Assembly: GCA_964503275.1 (NCBI GenBank)
Contig: CAZCZO010000013.1
Coordinates: forward strand, 19,809 to 83,808
Length of the DNA: 64,000 nt
Direction of reading: 5' to 3'
Source: DASRAP01 sp964503275
GTDB lineage: Bacteria; Gemmatimonadota; Gemmatimonadetes; Gemmatimonadales; Gemmatimonadaceae
Position numbers and translations under genes: made by a program. Of the stretch, positions 1-8,518 are shown in pieces (positions within the stretch are counted from its first letter, which is position 1; each line of letters opens with the position of its first letter). The notes under the pieces were generated by a model that saw only the letters and a program-made list of their open reading frames with translations, was not told where the DNA came from and made no database searches.

Positions 1-1
1 A

Positions 2-235
2 CGCTACCGCAGCGACGAGCTGGACGTCGTCTGGACGCTGTCGCCGAATGCCGCGGGCGGGCTGACGCTGTCGCGGCGTCGCTTCCCGGATGCTCCGGTC
101 CAGCCCGCGTACCTCGACGCCTTCACGACCAATGTCGGTCTGCTGCGCGTCACGCGCGACGCGAGCGGGAGTGTGACCGGGTTCCTGCTGACGGCGGGGC
201 GCGTCCGGAACCTGTGGTTCGAACGGGAGCGCTGA
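2..235 (+). CDS. C-terminal fragment of a serine hydrolase-type protein
   Basis: The frame is open from the left edge and stops at TGA 233-235, leaving the last 77 residues of a longer protein. The segment starts RYRSDELDVVWTL, ends GRVRNLWFERER, and alternates short beta strands with conserved Arg and Asp. This resembles the small lipocalin-like domain (DUF3471-like) that often follows beta-lactamase-family serine hydrolase domains. The catalytic part, with its SxxK motif, would lie outside the window, so the enzyme class is inferred from the tail alone. The aldo/keto reductase at 1421-2677 carries a similar tail. The gene converges with the DUF3500 gene, 46 bases away. Confidence 0.55.
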   Translation, partial: RYRSDELDVVWTLSPNAAGGLTLSRRRFPDAPVQPAYLDAFTTNVGLLRVTRDASGSVTGFLLTAGRVRNLWFERER

Positions 236-281
236 GCACGGGACCGTCGACGCGGGGGTGACGTGCGTCCGCTCGGGGCGT

Positions 282-1355
282 TCAGTCCCGGTGCGGCACG
301 TTGCGACGGTGTTCGCGCAGCAGATCGCGCCCGAAGTCCCCGTCGAAATCACGCCACACGGTGTGGACGTGGTTCGCGTTGTTCTGGCTGTTGTCGTACT
401 CCACCAGGAAGCTCGGCCCCTGGATGCGGTAGTAGTGCGCTTCGCCGCGCTGCGCTGACCCGGCCCACGCGAACGTGATCTGATCCAGCTCCGAGCGCTC
501 CAGGGCGGCGCGGCGCCGCTGTGCGATGGAGTCCGGCATGCGACCGAGATACACGTCGAGCAGTCGCACCAGCGAGGTGGCCTGTGCCGGGTCCAGCTCG
601 GCCACCCGGATGCCCACCGGTGACAGCGGGTCCACCCGCACGGCGTTCCCCGTGACGATGTCGCCCGGTGAGGCCGAGCGGATCACGGCCCGGGCGCGCT
701 GCGACTCGGTGAGCGACCCCAGCAGCGCACGCGCCACATCCTCTTCGTCCGCGAGCGCGCGGAGTCCCTGCCCTGTGCCCACGCGGACCTCGGCCGGGTT
801 CGCGCCGAAGAAGGTCGGTGTCGTCGCGACCAGCGAGTCGCCGACGACCGTGATGTTCAGCGAGAGATGATGGCCTTCGACGCGCATCCCCCAAGGCGCC
901 TCACGGGACGGCGTCCCGAAGATGCTGACGAAATACAGCGCCGGGTCGCGCACGGCGGGGTTCTCGCCCATCTCACGCAGCACCGACTCGAGCTCCATGA
1001 TCGTGCTGGCCGTGCGGTAGCCCTTTGCGCTGAGCCCCGCCTGCAACACGCCGCGTGCCAGGTGCTGCTGGGTGGCGGTCATCTCGCGCAGCGGCAGGCC
1101 GCGGCGCGGTCGCGGCACGAAGTGCCAGTTGAGGCGTTCCGGGTCGTCGAAGTCGAACATGGCCTTCGCCCGTTGGCCGGGCGAGAGTCCCGCGAGGAAG
1201 GCCGTGGCGGCCTGTTGCATGTCCGCCGTCGCCGCGCGGGCTCCGAGGTCAGCGCGGCGCAGCGCGGCATCGCTCCGCAGGCGCGGCAGGCCGAGCAGGA
1301 ACACCGCACCCAACAGGGGAAGCAGGATCGGGAGGGGGCGCCGAGGACCGGTCAT
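282..1355 (-). CDS. DUF3500-type exported protein
   Basis: This encodes 357 residues. An N-terminal hydrophobic stretch (PILLPLLGAVFLLGLP, about residues 9-24) is a signal peptide or membrane anchor. The body has features I associate with DUF3500: FDFDDPERLNWHFVP near residue 68, a central FGTPSREAPWGMRVEGHH-type segment, and a C-terminal PSFLVEYDNSQNNANHVH. The molecular function of DUF3500 is unknown to me. The start at 1355 was chosen because GGAG lies 7 bases upstream; the frame stays open much further upstream but loses sensible composition. It follows the aldo/keto reductase by 65 bases on the same strand and may share its transcript. Confidence 0.7.
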   Translation of the reverse strand: MTGPRRPLPILLPLLGAVFLLGLPRLRSDAALRRADLGARAATADMQQAATAFLAGLSPGQRAKAMFDFDDPERLNWHFVPRPRRGLPLREMTATQQHLARGVLQAGLSAKGYRTASTIMELESVLREMGENPAVRDPALYFVSIFGTPSREAPWGMRVEGHHLSLNITVVGDSLVATTPTFFGANPAEVRVGTGQGLRALADEEDVARALLGSLTESQRARAVIRSASPGDIVTGNAVRVDPLSPVGIRVAELDPAQATSLVRLLDVYLGRMPDSIAQRRRAALERSELDQITFAWAGSAQRGEAHYYRIQGPSFLVEYDNSQNNANHVHTVWRDFDGDFGRDLLREHRRNVPHRD

Positions 1356-1420
1356 GACTGCGCTCCGATGCGTGGTGGAGCTGCGGAACTCCCCCTCCCG
1401 TCCCATGGCGGTCTGCGGTG

Positions 1421-2677
1421 CTACTTGGTGCGCTGCAGCGGTATCCGCTGGGGGCCTTGCACGAGGATCAGGCCCGTCGCGTTGCCCTGCGCATCGACTT
1501 GGAACTCGATGACCGGGCCGCGCGGATCGGCGAAGGTCGTCTCGGATCGTGCCGCAAGCGGTGCCTCGGGATTGTTGCCTGGCGTGACCAGCAACGTCGC
1601 GCCGTTGCGGCGGAAGATCATCGTGAATCCCGACTGCGCTTTGAACTCCCCAACGTAGCGGTCCAGGATCGCGGGCGCCAGCGCGATGCCTGGGGCCTGT
1701 GGACCCGGCTGGCCCGGAGGCGGGGCGGCGGGCAGGGCATCGATGAACTTGATCATCCGCTGGCGCATGGCGGCGTCCGGCAGTGCGCCCACGGCCGCGC
1801 CCATGTTGTCGGCCATGTTGCGTGCCTGACTGGTCGCCGGCGTGACCACGGTGACCGCGGGATGCGCCGCGACGTACTTGATCATGAACTGCGCCCAGCT
1901 CTTGGCCTCGAATTCGGCGGCCCACTCGGGCAGTGGACGGTCGCCGATCCGGCTCCAGAGCCGCCGACGGCCGAAGGGCATGTACACCATCACCGCCGTG
2001 CCGCGCTCCTGCGCGAGCGGCAGGATGTTGCGCTCCACCTCGCGGTCGTCCACGGCGTAGTCGATCCCGATGAAGTCGAGCCGCTCGCTGCGCAGCAACT
2101 TCTGCAGGTCCCCATACTGCGAGGCTTCGGTCGTCGTCATGCCGATGTAGCGGATCGTTCCCTCCTGCTTCATCTCCTTGAGCAGGCCCATGTGGGTCTT
2201 CACATCGCCGAGGTTGTGCACCTGGATGAGGTCGATGGGACGCTTGCCGAGCCGCTGCAGGGAGGTCTGCAGTTGCCGTCGTGCGACTGCGGGATCGGCG
2301 TTGCCACCCCCCTGCATGGACGCGGCGTTCACCTTGGTGGCCCAGAAGACCTTGTCGGTGATGCCGAGGTCCTTGGCGATGCGTCCGGCGGTGGTCTCGG
2401 AGGCGCCGCCGGCGTAGCTGGGCGCGGTGTCGAAGACGGTGCCGCCGCCATCGATCAGCGTGCGCATCACCTCGCGCAGACCGGACACGTCGGGGGCCGC
2501 GGCGCTCTGTCCGAACGAGGCCGAGCTGCCGAGGCCGACGATCGGGAGGCGCTCGCCGGTCGACGGGATGGCGCGGGTGATCAGTTCCAGCCGCGTGGCC
2601 CACAGGAGGCCAGGGTTGAACGCCAGCGCGGCGGCCGCGCCGGCGGAGAGGCCGAGCCATTCTCGACGGGTGCTCAT
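1421..2677 (-). CDS. Exported aldo/keto reductase with C-terminal DUF3471-like domain
   Basis: This 418-residue protein begins MSTRREWLGLSAG, a twin-arginine-like signal followed by an Ala-rich hydrophobic stretch, so the enzyme is probably exported folded with its NADPH. The aldo/keto reductase tetrad can be placed: Asp83 and Tyr88 (FDTAPSY), Lys115 (FWATK) and His154 (IQVHN). The family reduces aldehydes and ketones. After about residue 330 a separate small domain follows (ILDRYVGEFKAQSG onward), similar to the fragment at the left edge. The start was chosen for the AGGAGA box 7 bases upstream. Fusion of a periplasmic reductase with this tail is unusual, and the substrate is unknown. Confidence 0.8.
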   Translation of the reverse strand: MSTRREWLGLSAGAAAALAFNPGLLWATRLELITRAIPSTGERLPIVGLGSSASFGQSAAAPDVSGLREVMRTLIDGGGTVFDTAPSYAGGASETTAGRIAKDLGITDKVFWATKVNAASMQGGGNADPAVARRQLQTSLQRLGKRPIDLIQVHNLGDVKTHMGLLKEMKQEGTIRYIGMTTTEASQYGDLQKLLRSERLDFIGIDYAVDDREVERNILPLAQERGTAVMVYMPFGRRRLWSRIGDRPLPEWAAEFEAKSWAQFMIKYVAAHPAVTVVTPATSQARNMADNMGAAVGALPDAAMRQRMIKFIDALPAAPPPGQPGPQAPGIALAPAILDRYVGEFKAQSGFTMIFRRNGATLLVTPGNNPEAPLAARSETTFADPRGPVIEFQVDAQGNATGLILVQGPQRIPLQRTK

Positions 2678-2864
2678 AGGGATCTCCTCAGGGAGGGGCG
2701 ATGGTGGGTCCGGATGCGCGGGGGTCACCGCCATCGCGCCGATGGGCGTGCCTCGCATCCTCGTGCCCCAGCATGCGCGCCCGCCGCCGCGCGTCGCAAC
2801 GTGCCGGGTACGAACGACCGGTGCGGAGGGACGAACGACGATGTGGCGGCGCGCGGGCGCAGGC

Positions 2865-3632
2865 TCAGTCGGGCCGGCCCATCAGGCGGTGGACGGCACT
2901 GCGGTAGTGGCGCCCGGAGGCCAGGCGCGTGCCGTCCTGCAACAGCACTTGATACTCGCCACGGAACATCGGCTCGACCGAGTGGATGCGGTCGATGTTC
3001 ACGATCGTGGAGCGATGGATGCGACAGAAGCGCGCGGGATCCAGTGCGGCCTCGATATGGCCGAGGTTCTCCCGCAGGAGATACGTCTCACCCCGCAGGT
3101 GCAGCCGGATGTAGTTCCGGTCCGCCTCGATCCACTCGATGTCGTTGGTGCGAATGAACACGCTGCGATGGCCTGCGGGGACCACGAGGCGCTGCAGGTA
3201 GCCGCCGCCGCGCTGGACCTGGTCCAGGAGCGCCCGCAGCCGCTGGTCGAGGTCGCCGCCCTGCCGTTCACGGATGCGACTCCGTGCGCGCTGCAGCGCG
3301 GCGGCGAAGCGGTCGTCGTCGAAGGGCTTGAGCAGGTAGTCCAGCGCGTGCGCCTCGAACGCCCGCAGCGCGAAGTGCTCGAAGGCCGTGACGAAGATGA
3401 GCGCCGGCACCCGCTCCACGCCCAGCGCCTGCAGCACATCGAAGCCGTCGACCTCGGGCATCTGCACGTCCAGGAAGAGCAGGTCCGGCGGCGATGCCTC
3501 GAGCCGGACGATCGCCTCGGCCCCGTTCGCACACTCGGCGACGATCTCCACGTCGTCCGCAGCGGCGAGGAGGTTGCGGATGCGGAGCCGAGCCAGTGGC
3601 TCGTCGTCCACGATCACGGCGCGGATGGTCAC
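2865..3632 (-). CDS. LytR/AlgR-family response regulator (receiver + LytTR)
   Basis: This 255-residue protein has a receiver domain at residues 1-120: acidic pair Asp9-Asp10, predicted phospho-acceptor Asp55 in LLFLDVQMPEVDG, and Lys102 in LDYLLKPF. A LytTR DNA-binding domain occupies about residues 150-250 (IEWIEADRNYIRLH, then FCRIHRSTIVNIDRI). LytTR regulators bind paired direct repeats and usually control envelope, exopolysaccharide or uptake genes. Its start overlaps the stop of the upstream sensor kinase by four bases, so the pair is translated together. No target promoter is evident nearby. The 187-base gap to the aldo/keto reductase holds the latter's ribosome-binding site and nothing else I recognise. 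Confidence 0.93.
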   Translation of the reverse strand: MTIRAVIVDDEPLARLRIRNLLAAADDVEIVAECANGAEAIVRLEASPPDLLFLDVQMPEVDGFDVLQALGVERVPALIFVTAFEHFALRAFEAHALDYLLKPFDDDRFAAALQRARSRIRERQGGDLDQRLRALLDQVQRGGGYLQRLVVPAGHRSVFIRTNDIEWIEADRNYIRLHLRGETYLLRENLGHIEAALDPARFCRIHRSTIVNIDRIHSVEPMFRGEYQVLLQDGTRLASGRHYRSAVHRLMGRPD

Positions 3633-4774
3633 GGGCCCTCCGGCGCGCTGCCCTGCGCATGCTCGCCGCGCCGCAGCGGGATGACGATGCGCACCACGAC
3701 GCCGCCGTCCGGATGATTCTCGACAGCGAAGTGGTGGGTCGGGTAGAGTTGCTGGAGCCGGACCTCGATGTTGCTCAGCCCGACCCCTTTACGCGGGCGG
3801 TCGCGCGTGCTGGTATCCAGGCCGGGCCCGTCGTCGCGCACCTGCAGGTGCAGGGTGCGCCCCTCGTCCCCGACGCCCGCCCTGACCTCGACGCGCCCGG
3901 GGGCGATGCGCGGCGCGATGCCATGCCGGATGGCGTTCTCGACCAGCGGCTGCAGGAGGAGATGGGGCACGCGGGCGTCGTAGGTCGCGGGCTCGATCGC
4001 GAGGTCGACGGTCAACCGCGCGCCCATGCGCGCCTGCTCGATCTCGAGATACGGCTGGAGGAAGGCGAGCTCTTCGCGGAGGGTGACCTCCTGCGTGTCC
4101 TCGTGCTCCAGCGACATCCGCAAGAGATCGCCGAGGCGTGCGATCATGCGACTGGCCGGCTTCGCATCCGGCGGGATGAGCGCCGAGATCGCGTTGAGCG
4201 TGTTGAAGAGGAAGTGCGGTTGCAACTGTGCCTTGAGCACCTGCAGGCGGGCCGCTGTGAGACCGGCCGCGAGACGTTCGGCGGCCAGGGCGCGCTCGCG
4301 GTAGCGTTCGTGGTAGAGCAGGGCGTGGGCGATGCCGAGCAGCAGGATGTAGAACAGCAGCTGTTGACCGTAGGAGCCGATCAGCTGTCGCACGAACGCA
4401 CGTTCGCCGATCCACGCGACGTGCCGGCCCAGCTGCACCATCAGTCCGGCGCGGGCGAGGGCGAAGAGCAGGACGGCGGCCGCTTGCATGGCCGCGTGGC
4501 GCAGCAGGTGCCCGCGTTCCAGCGGCACCCGCCGGACCAGCGCGACGAACACGACCGTGGTGACCGCCCACAGGAAGGACTCCAGCATGCTGGGCCGCAG
4601 CGCATCGAGCCAGGGGAGGGTCCGCCCTCGGAGCTGGGACTGTACGATGGCTTGGTTGGCCATCAGCAGGCCGAACGCCGTCCACGCTGCGAAGATGATC
4701 ACGACCTCGGTCCAGGATCGACGAGGCGGTGACGACGCAGCGATGCGTGGAGCTTCGGACCGAGTGAGGATCAC
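3629..4774 (-). CDS. LytS-type sensor histidine kinase (His_kinase family)
   Basis: This is a 381-residue membrane sensor. The first 155 residues hold about four hydrophobic segments (near 23-40, 67-80, 95-112 and 137-155) without a recognisable ligand-binding domain. The kinase core follows, with phospho-accepting His187 in the LQPHFLFNTLNAI motif typical of the LytS/YehU class, the N box (LLLQPLVENAIRHG, Asn280) and the G box (DDGPGLD, about 315-320). It phosphorylates the regulator encoded immediately downstream. The stimulus cannot be read from the sequence. It is divergent from the gene at 4933. The 158 bases between them contain an AT-richer patch near 4825 that may hold promoters. Confidence 0.92.
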   Translation of the reverse strand: MILTRSEAPRIAASSPPRRSWTEVVIIFAAWTAFGLLMANQAIVQSQLRGRTLPWLDALRPSMLESFLWAVTTVVFVALVRRVPLERGHLLRHAAMQAAAVLLFALARAGLMVQLGRHVAWIGERAFVRQLIGSYGQQLLFYILLLGIAHALLYHERYRERALAAERLAAGLTAARLQVLKAQLQPHFLFNTLNAISALIPPDAKPASRMIARLGDLLRMSLEHEDTQEVTLREELAFLQPYLEIEQARMGARLTVDLAIEPATYDARVPHLLLQPLVENAIRHGIAPRIAPGRVEVRAGVGDEGRTLHLQVRDDGPGLDTSTRDRPRKGVGLSNIEVRLQQLYPTHHFAVENHPDGGVVVRIVIPLRRGEHAQGSAPEGP

Positions 4775-4932
4775 GGGCGACGCGGGGACGGTAGGCGAGC
4801 AGAGGGACTGGGCGCAACGTACATTATACCCGGACCCAAAGCCCCCAACCTATAGCTCGCGCACATGCCACGCACATCGCCCGCGTCCGCGCCCGGAATG
4901 TCGATCGGCGTCGGACCCGCGGACTCGCGACC

Positions 4933-5625
4933 GTGAGCGACGACGGCCGCCGCTACAGCGACGAGGAGTTCGCGCTCATCTTGCGCACCGCCGTGGAGTT
5001 GGCGAGTCGGCACGACGGCGCCGGTGGGCCGACTCAGGGGCTGACGCTGACCGACATGAAGGCCGCCGCGGCGCAGGTCGGTGTCGCGCCGGCGCTGATG
5101 GAGGAAGCCTCGCGGCTGATCGCGACGCGCCGCAATGCCAGCGGGTCGGCGCGCCTGATCGGCGGTCCGCTCCGACACGAGCACAGCGTGCGCTATGCGA
5201 TCGAGCTGGATGCGCAGCGCGCGGCGCGACTGCTCTCGGCGGTGCGGATCAACACCGACGTCCACGGCCCCGAGGGTGGACACTCCAGCGAGCTCGGCAT
5301 GACGTGGAGCGCGTCCACCGAGGGCGATGTCCTGAGCGTGTCCGCGCGGCCCGACGCGGAGGGCGTCGCGGTCACGGTGGTCCTCGACCGGACCGGGACG
5401 TTCTTCATCGCCGGTCTCGTCGCGTCACTCACGATGTTGATGGCGGGACTCTTCTGCGTGTTCGCCCTCGGCCAAGCGTCCCTCGCGCTCGCCGTCGGAG
5501 GGCTGCTCGTGTCAGGCGCTGGGATCGGCGCCGCGCTGCGGGGGTTCTGGTCCGCGACGACGCGCAAAGCGCAGCGGCGGATCGGGATGGTGCTCGACGC
5601 GGTCGACCGCGTACTGGGTGCGTAG
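4933..5625 (+). CDS. Hypothetical protein with two C-terminal membrane segments
   Basis: This encodes 230 residues from a GTG start. The N-terminal 60 residues are helical and charged (SDEEFALILRTAVELASRH) and look like a short helix-turn-helix-type or DUF1707-like module, though I cannot assign it firmly. The middle is beta-rich. Residues about 158-205 form two hydrophobic helices (FFIAGLVASLTMLMAGLFC and ALAVGGLLVSGAGIGAAL), followed by a short basic tail. I do not recognise a family. It is divergent from the two-component system and followed by a 166-base gap, so it is probably monocistronic. A membrane-anchored regulatory or scaffold role is possible but unsupported. Confidence 0.75.
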   Translation: MSDDGRRYSDEEFALILRTAVELASRHDGAGGPTQGLTLTDMKAAAAQVGVAPALMEEASRLIATRRNASGSARLIGGPLRHEHSVRYAIELDAQRAARLLSAVRINTDVHGPEGGHSSELGMTWSASTEGDVLSVSARPDAEGVAVTVVLDRTGTFFIAGLVASLTMLMAGLFCVFALGQASLALAVGGLLVSGAGIGAALRGFWSATTRKAQRRIGMVLDAVDRVLGA

Positions 5626-5674
5626 CACCGTCAGCCATCGGGTGGTCATCGCGGCAGGGACCGACGATACATCA

Positions 5675-5694
5675 CATAGGCGGATCGACCTATG
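5675..5694. repeat. Inverted repeat CATAGG-N8-CCTATG
   Basis: Two perfect 6-base arms flank an 8-base centre in the 166-base gap between the genes at 4933 and 5792. It could be an operator for the lipoprotein gene downstream or a weak hairpin. No poly-T follows it. The rest of the gap shows no recognisable element except the GGAGG ahead of 5792. Confidence 0.35.
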
Positions 5695-5791
5695 GACAGC
5701 ACCGCCCGGGCATGGTTGATTCGTAGCGCCACGACGTCGACTGTGTGCGCTGCGACGTCACCCCCATCGCTCCTCGGAGGGATGCACCACT

Positions 5792-7345
5792 ATGGGCTTC
5801 GTCCTCACTTGCTCCCGTCACGCGCGCTCGTGGCGCGGTGTGTGGTCCCTGCTGGCGGCGGTCAGCACCGCCCCACTGGCCTGCGGCGGTGACGCCAGCG
5901 GGCCGGACAACGACCCCGATCCGACCCCCGCGGTGGTCGACGCGGCCGCGTCGACCTTGACCGCGAGCGCGACGACGGTGGCGGGCACGGGCTCCGGCAC
6001 GGTGCAACTCATCGTACAACCCCGCGCCGCCGACGGCGCCGCGTTGCAGCGCAGTGGACTCGCCGTCGCGTTCGTGCGCGAAGGGACCACCCCGGGCACC
6101 TTGTCGGCGGTGCAGTACGATGCGTCGACGGGCACGTACCGCGCCACGCTCACCGCGCCCGAGCGCATGGAGCCGCTGGCGGCTATCGAGGGTGCCTTCA
6201 CCGCGACGATCGGCGGTGTGCCGGTCCGTGGTGGCAGCGCGACCCCGGCACGTGCGGTGCTGACCTTCAACACCATCCCCAACCCGGTGATCGTCGCGAC
6301 GCTGACGACGGCCGCTCAGATCGGGGCCACGCCGATCACCGGCGCGGCCGGCGAGCGCATCTTCCATGTCGCGGCCGCGGCCGGCGATAGCTGGCGGCTG
6401 CGCATCGCGCCGAACGGCACCAGCTTCACGCTCGAGGCTCTCCATTCGTCGGCCGGGCTCAGCTCGACGACCGGCACCGTGACGCAGACCACCACGACCG
6501 ATGGCGTGCGGACGACGCTCACGTCGGCGACCGGGTCCGGCGCCACGCTGGCCCTGGAGGTCGACAATCGCACGAGCTCAGTGTCCGGTGAGGTCCGCTG
6601 GAACGCCGTGAACACCTCGGTGTCGGGCACGGGCTACAAGGTCTCTGCGCTCGCCGCGCTCGCCGGTGAGTACGTGTACGCGGAGTTCACGACGCGCGTG
6701 GGCGGCAGCAGCCGCAGCGGCCTCGGCACCTTGCGCATCACCAGCGCGGGCAGCATGACGCTGTGCGAGGACGGACTGCTGAACGAGACCACGCTGACCT
6801 GTCAGCACTTCCGCACCAACGCCGTCACGCCCGCCCTCACGAATTTCGTCGCGTCCACGACCCCCGAGGGACTGATCCGCCTGACGCGCGAGGGCAGCAC
6901 CTTCGCGTATCTGATGGCGCAGCCGGGCGACCGCGGACCCGCACTGACCTTCGATCGCCTCGGCCCCGATCCGCTCGCGCCCAGCGCGGAGCGGCGCGGG
7001 ATCGCGTTCGCGTCCCCCCGGGTCGCCCTCAATGGCACCGAGGGCAACGGGCGATGGGACTGCTCCGCCCAAGGCGCGCGGATCACGCGCTTCGAGAACA
7101 CGGGAACGGTCGCGCGCGGGACCAGCCTGCAGTTCGGCGGTTCGTCGTGGACGGACGAGCTGATGTACAATCGCGTCGCGACCGGGCGGAGCACGCAGGC
7201 CGTCCTGAACGGCACGATCAATCTGTTCTCCGACGCGAATCCACCCACGAGCGTCCACATCTTGCCGCTGTCATCGTCCCTGTTCATCGGGGGCGGCGAA
7301 GACGAGCTGCCGGCTGGCGTCGTGGCGATCTGCCCGCGGACCTAG
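5792..7345 (+). CDS. Secreted lipoprotein with Ig-like (invasin-type) N-terminal domain
   Basis: This 517-residue protein has a lipoprotein signal ending in PLAC|GGDASGPDN, so it is probably lipid-anchored after export. Residues about 45-165 have the Ser/Thr/Val/Ala-rich pattern of a bacterial Ig-like domain (STLTASATTVAGTGSGTVQL, then a FVREGTTPGTLSAV loop). The rest is a long beta-rich region with Cys at 'MTLCEDGLLNETTLTCQHF' that could form a disulfide. No enzymatic motif is visible. The start is preceded by GGAGGG 13 bases upstream. It converges with the Mrp operon across a 15-base-pair hairpin. Surface display or ligand binding is a guess. Confidence 0.7.
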   Translation: MGFVLTCSRHARSWRGVWSLLAAVSTAPLACGGDASGPDNDPDPTPAVVDAAASTLTASATTVAGTGSGTVQLIVQPRAADGAALQRSGLAVAFVREGTTPGTLSAVQYDASTGTYRATLTAPERMEPLAAIEGAFTATIGGVPVRGGSATPARAVLTFNTIPNPVIVATLTTAAQIGATPITGAAGERIFHVAAAAGDSWRLRIAPNGTSFTLEALHSSAGLSSTTGTVTQTTTTDGVRTTLTSATGSGATLALEVDNRTSSVSGEVRWNAVNTSVSGTGYKVSALAALAGEYVYAEFTTRVGGSSRSGLGTLRITSAGSMTLCEDGLLNETTLTCQHFRTNAVTPALTNFVASTTPEGLIRLTREGSTFAYLMAQPGDRGPALTFDRLGPDPLAPSAERRGIAFASPRVALNGTEGNGRWDCSAQGARITRFENTGTVARGTSLQFGGSSWTDELMYNRVATGRSTQAVLNGTINLFSDANPPTSVHILPLSSSLFIGGGEDELPAGVVAICPRT

Positions 7346-7367
7346 CCGGATCCAGGTCCGCACCCCG

Positions 7368-7403
7368 CGCACGTGCCCTGACGCCGAGGTCAGGGCACGT
7401 GCG
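7368..7403. terminator. Bidirectional terminator-like hairpin (15-bp stem, 6-base loop)
   Basis: Perfect arms at 7368-7382 and 7389-7403 enclose the loop GCCGAG. It lies between the convergent lipoprotein gene and mrpG, and its right arm contains the last codons and the TGA stop (7390-7392) of mrpG. No T-tract follows on either strand, so intrinsic termination would depend on the GC-rich stem alone. Confidence 0.75.
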
Positions 7404-7749
7404 GCGGCCCGGTCAGCGGAGGCGGGGTGTCGGCCACCCCAGCGCTGCGGCGGCGGAACAGCGCGACGCGCGCCAGCAGCAGCGTCGTCACGGGCACCGT
7501 GATCGAGAGCATGATGATGATGAGCCAGGGGTACAGCAGGAGGCGCCCCTCGCGCATCGAGAAGTACAGGATGCCGGCGAGCGTCACGCACCAGCTGCCG
7601 AACGTGTAGGCGAGTGCGGGAGGATGCATGCGCAGGAAGAAATCCTGCAGCCACAGGACGCCCGCGGCGGACACCACGACGAACAGGCCGCTCAGCACCA
7701 AGAGCACCGAGACCACCACCTCGACCCAGACCGGCACCGACGCGGTCAT
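7390..7749 (-). CDS. mrpG: Na+/H+ antiporter subunit G (MrpG/MnhG)
   Basis: This 119-residue protein with three predicted membrane helices is the last gene of the Mrp operon. The family pattern is clear: VLSGLFVVVSAAGVLWLQDFFLRMHPPALAYTFG-type first and second helices with the conserved R-MH-P segment, then a short C-terminal tail. MrpG is one of the small subunits needed for assembly of the Mrp antiporter, which exchanges cytoplasmic Na+ for external H+ in alkali and salt tolerance. Its start overlaps the mrpF stop by four bases. Confidence 0.92.
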   Translation of the reverse strand: MTASVPVWVEVVVSVLLVLSGLFVVVSAAGVLWLQDFFLRMHPPALAYTFGSWCVTLAGILYFSMREGRLLLYPWLIIIMLSITVPVTTLLLARVALFRRRSAGVADTPPPLTGPPHVP

Positions 7750-8024
7750 TCGATCACCTCGCCGCGCAGGATGAACTTGGCCAACGCGGCCGAACTCACG
7801 AAGCCGAGCAGCGCGATGAGGAGCGCCGCTTCGAAGTTCGCATCGCTGCCGGTGCGGATCCCGAGCACCAGGATCACCAGCATACTGTGCACGTACAGCA
7901 GGTCGAGCGCCAACACCCGGTCCTGCGCGCGTGGCCCGCGCACGAGGCGCACGAGGACCAGCACGGACGCCATCGCATAACAGCCGATCGCGAAGACGGT
8001 CGCGGCCGCCAGCATCCCGCTCAT
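7746..8024 (-). CDS. mrpF: Na+/H+ antiporter subunit F (MrpF/MnhF)
   Basis: This 92-residue protein has three hydrophobic helices and the conserved VRGPRAQDRVLALDLL segment after helix 1, typical of MrpF. In some organisms MrpF homologues also affect cholate efflux; here the full operon makes an antiporter role most likely. It overlaps mrpE upstream and mrpG downstream by four bases each, which implies coupled translation and fixed subunit stoichiometry. Confidence 0.93.
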   Translation of the reverse strand: MSGMLAAATVFAIGCYAMASVLVLVRLVRGPRAQDRVLALDLLYVHSMLVILVLGIRTGSDANFEAALLIALLGFVSSAALAKFILRGEVIE

Positions 8025-8518
8025 TCGAAGATCTCCCGTAGAGGACTCTCGTAGCGCGCTTTGAAGCGCACGATGAACGCCTGTTCATCGGGGACATCCC
8101 ACACATGCAACAGCAGTGCGCTGCGGTCCAGCGCGAGTTCGGACCAGACCGTCCCCGGCACGACCGTCGCCACCATCGACAGCGCGGCGAGCCCGGTCGG
8201 GTCCCGCAACTGCAAGGGGATGCGCACGAAGGCCGACCGCGGGCGCCGCCACGGCCACGCGATGATCCCCCACGCGACCTCCAGATTCGACAGCAGCACA
8301 TCGTGACCGACGCGCAGAATGAAACGCAGTACCACCCACGGCCGCCCGAGCGATACCGACGTGAGCCGCAGGCGTGCGGTCAGTGGCGGGACCAGCATGG
8401 CGACGGCGATCGCCATGAGCCCATCGCCAAGCCCGAGAGGCCGCGTCAGCGCCAGCCACAGGCCGAACAGCGACGCCGACAGCAGCGGCGACGGCAGCAG
8501 GCGGCGCCACGACCTCAT
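8021..8518 (-). CDS. mrpE: Na+/H+ antiporter subunit E (MrpE/MnhE)
   Basis: This 165-residue protein has two or three N-terminal membrane helices and a soluble C-terminal half, with the family's VLRFILRVGHDVLLSNLEVAW and IPLQLRDPTGLAALSMVA segments followed by TVVPGTVWSEL. MrpE is dispensable for some Mrp activities but required for full function and assembly. It lies between mrpD and mrpF with four-base overlaps at both ends. Confidence 0.93.
   Translation of the reverse strand: MRSWRRLLPSPLLSASLFGLWLALTRPLGLGDGLMAIAVAMLVPPLTARLRLTSVSLGRPWVVLRFILRVGHDVLLSNLEVAWGIIAWPWRRPRSAFVRIPLQLRDPTGLAALSMVATVVPGTVWSELALDRSALLLHVWDVPDEQAFIVRFKARYESPLREIFE

Noticed and set aside
282..2660. A 792-codon minus-strand open frame that looks like one fused protein
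   Set aside because: Only the last 357 codons have family features and a ribosome-binding site. The upstream part overlaps the aldo/keto reductase in another frame and is Arg/Gly/Pro-rich, as expected of a shadow frame in GC-rich DNA.
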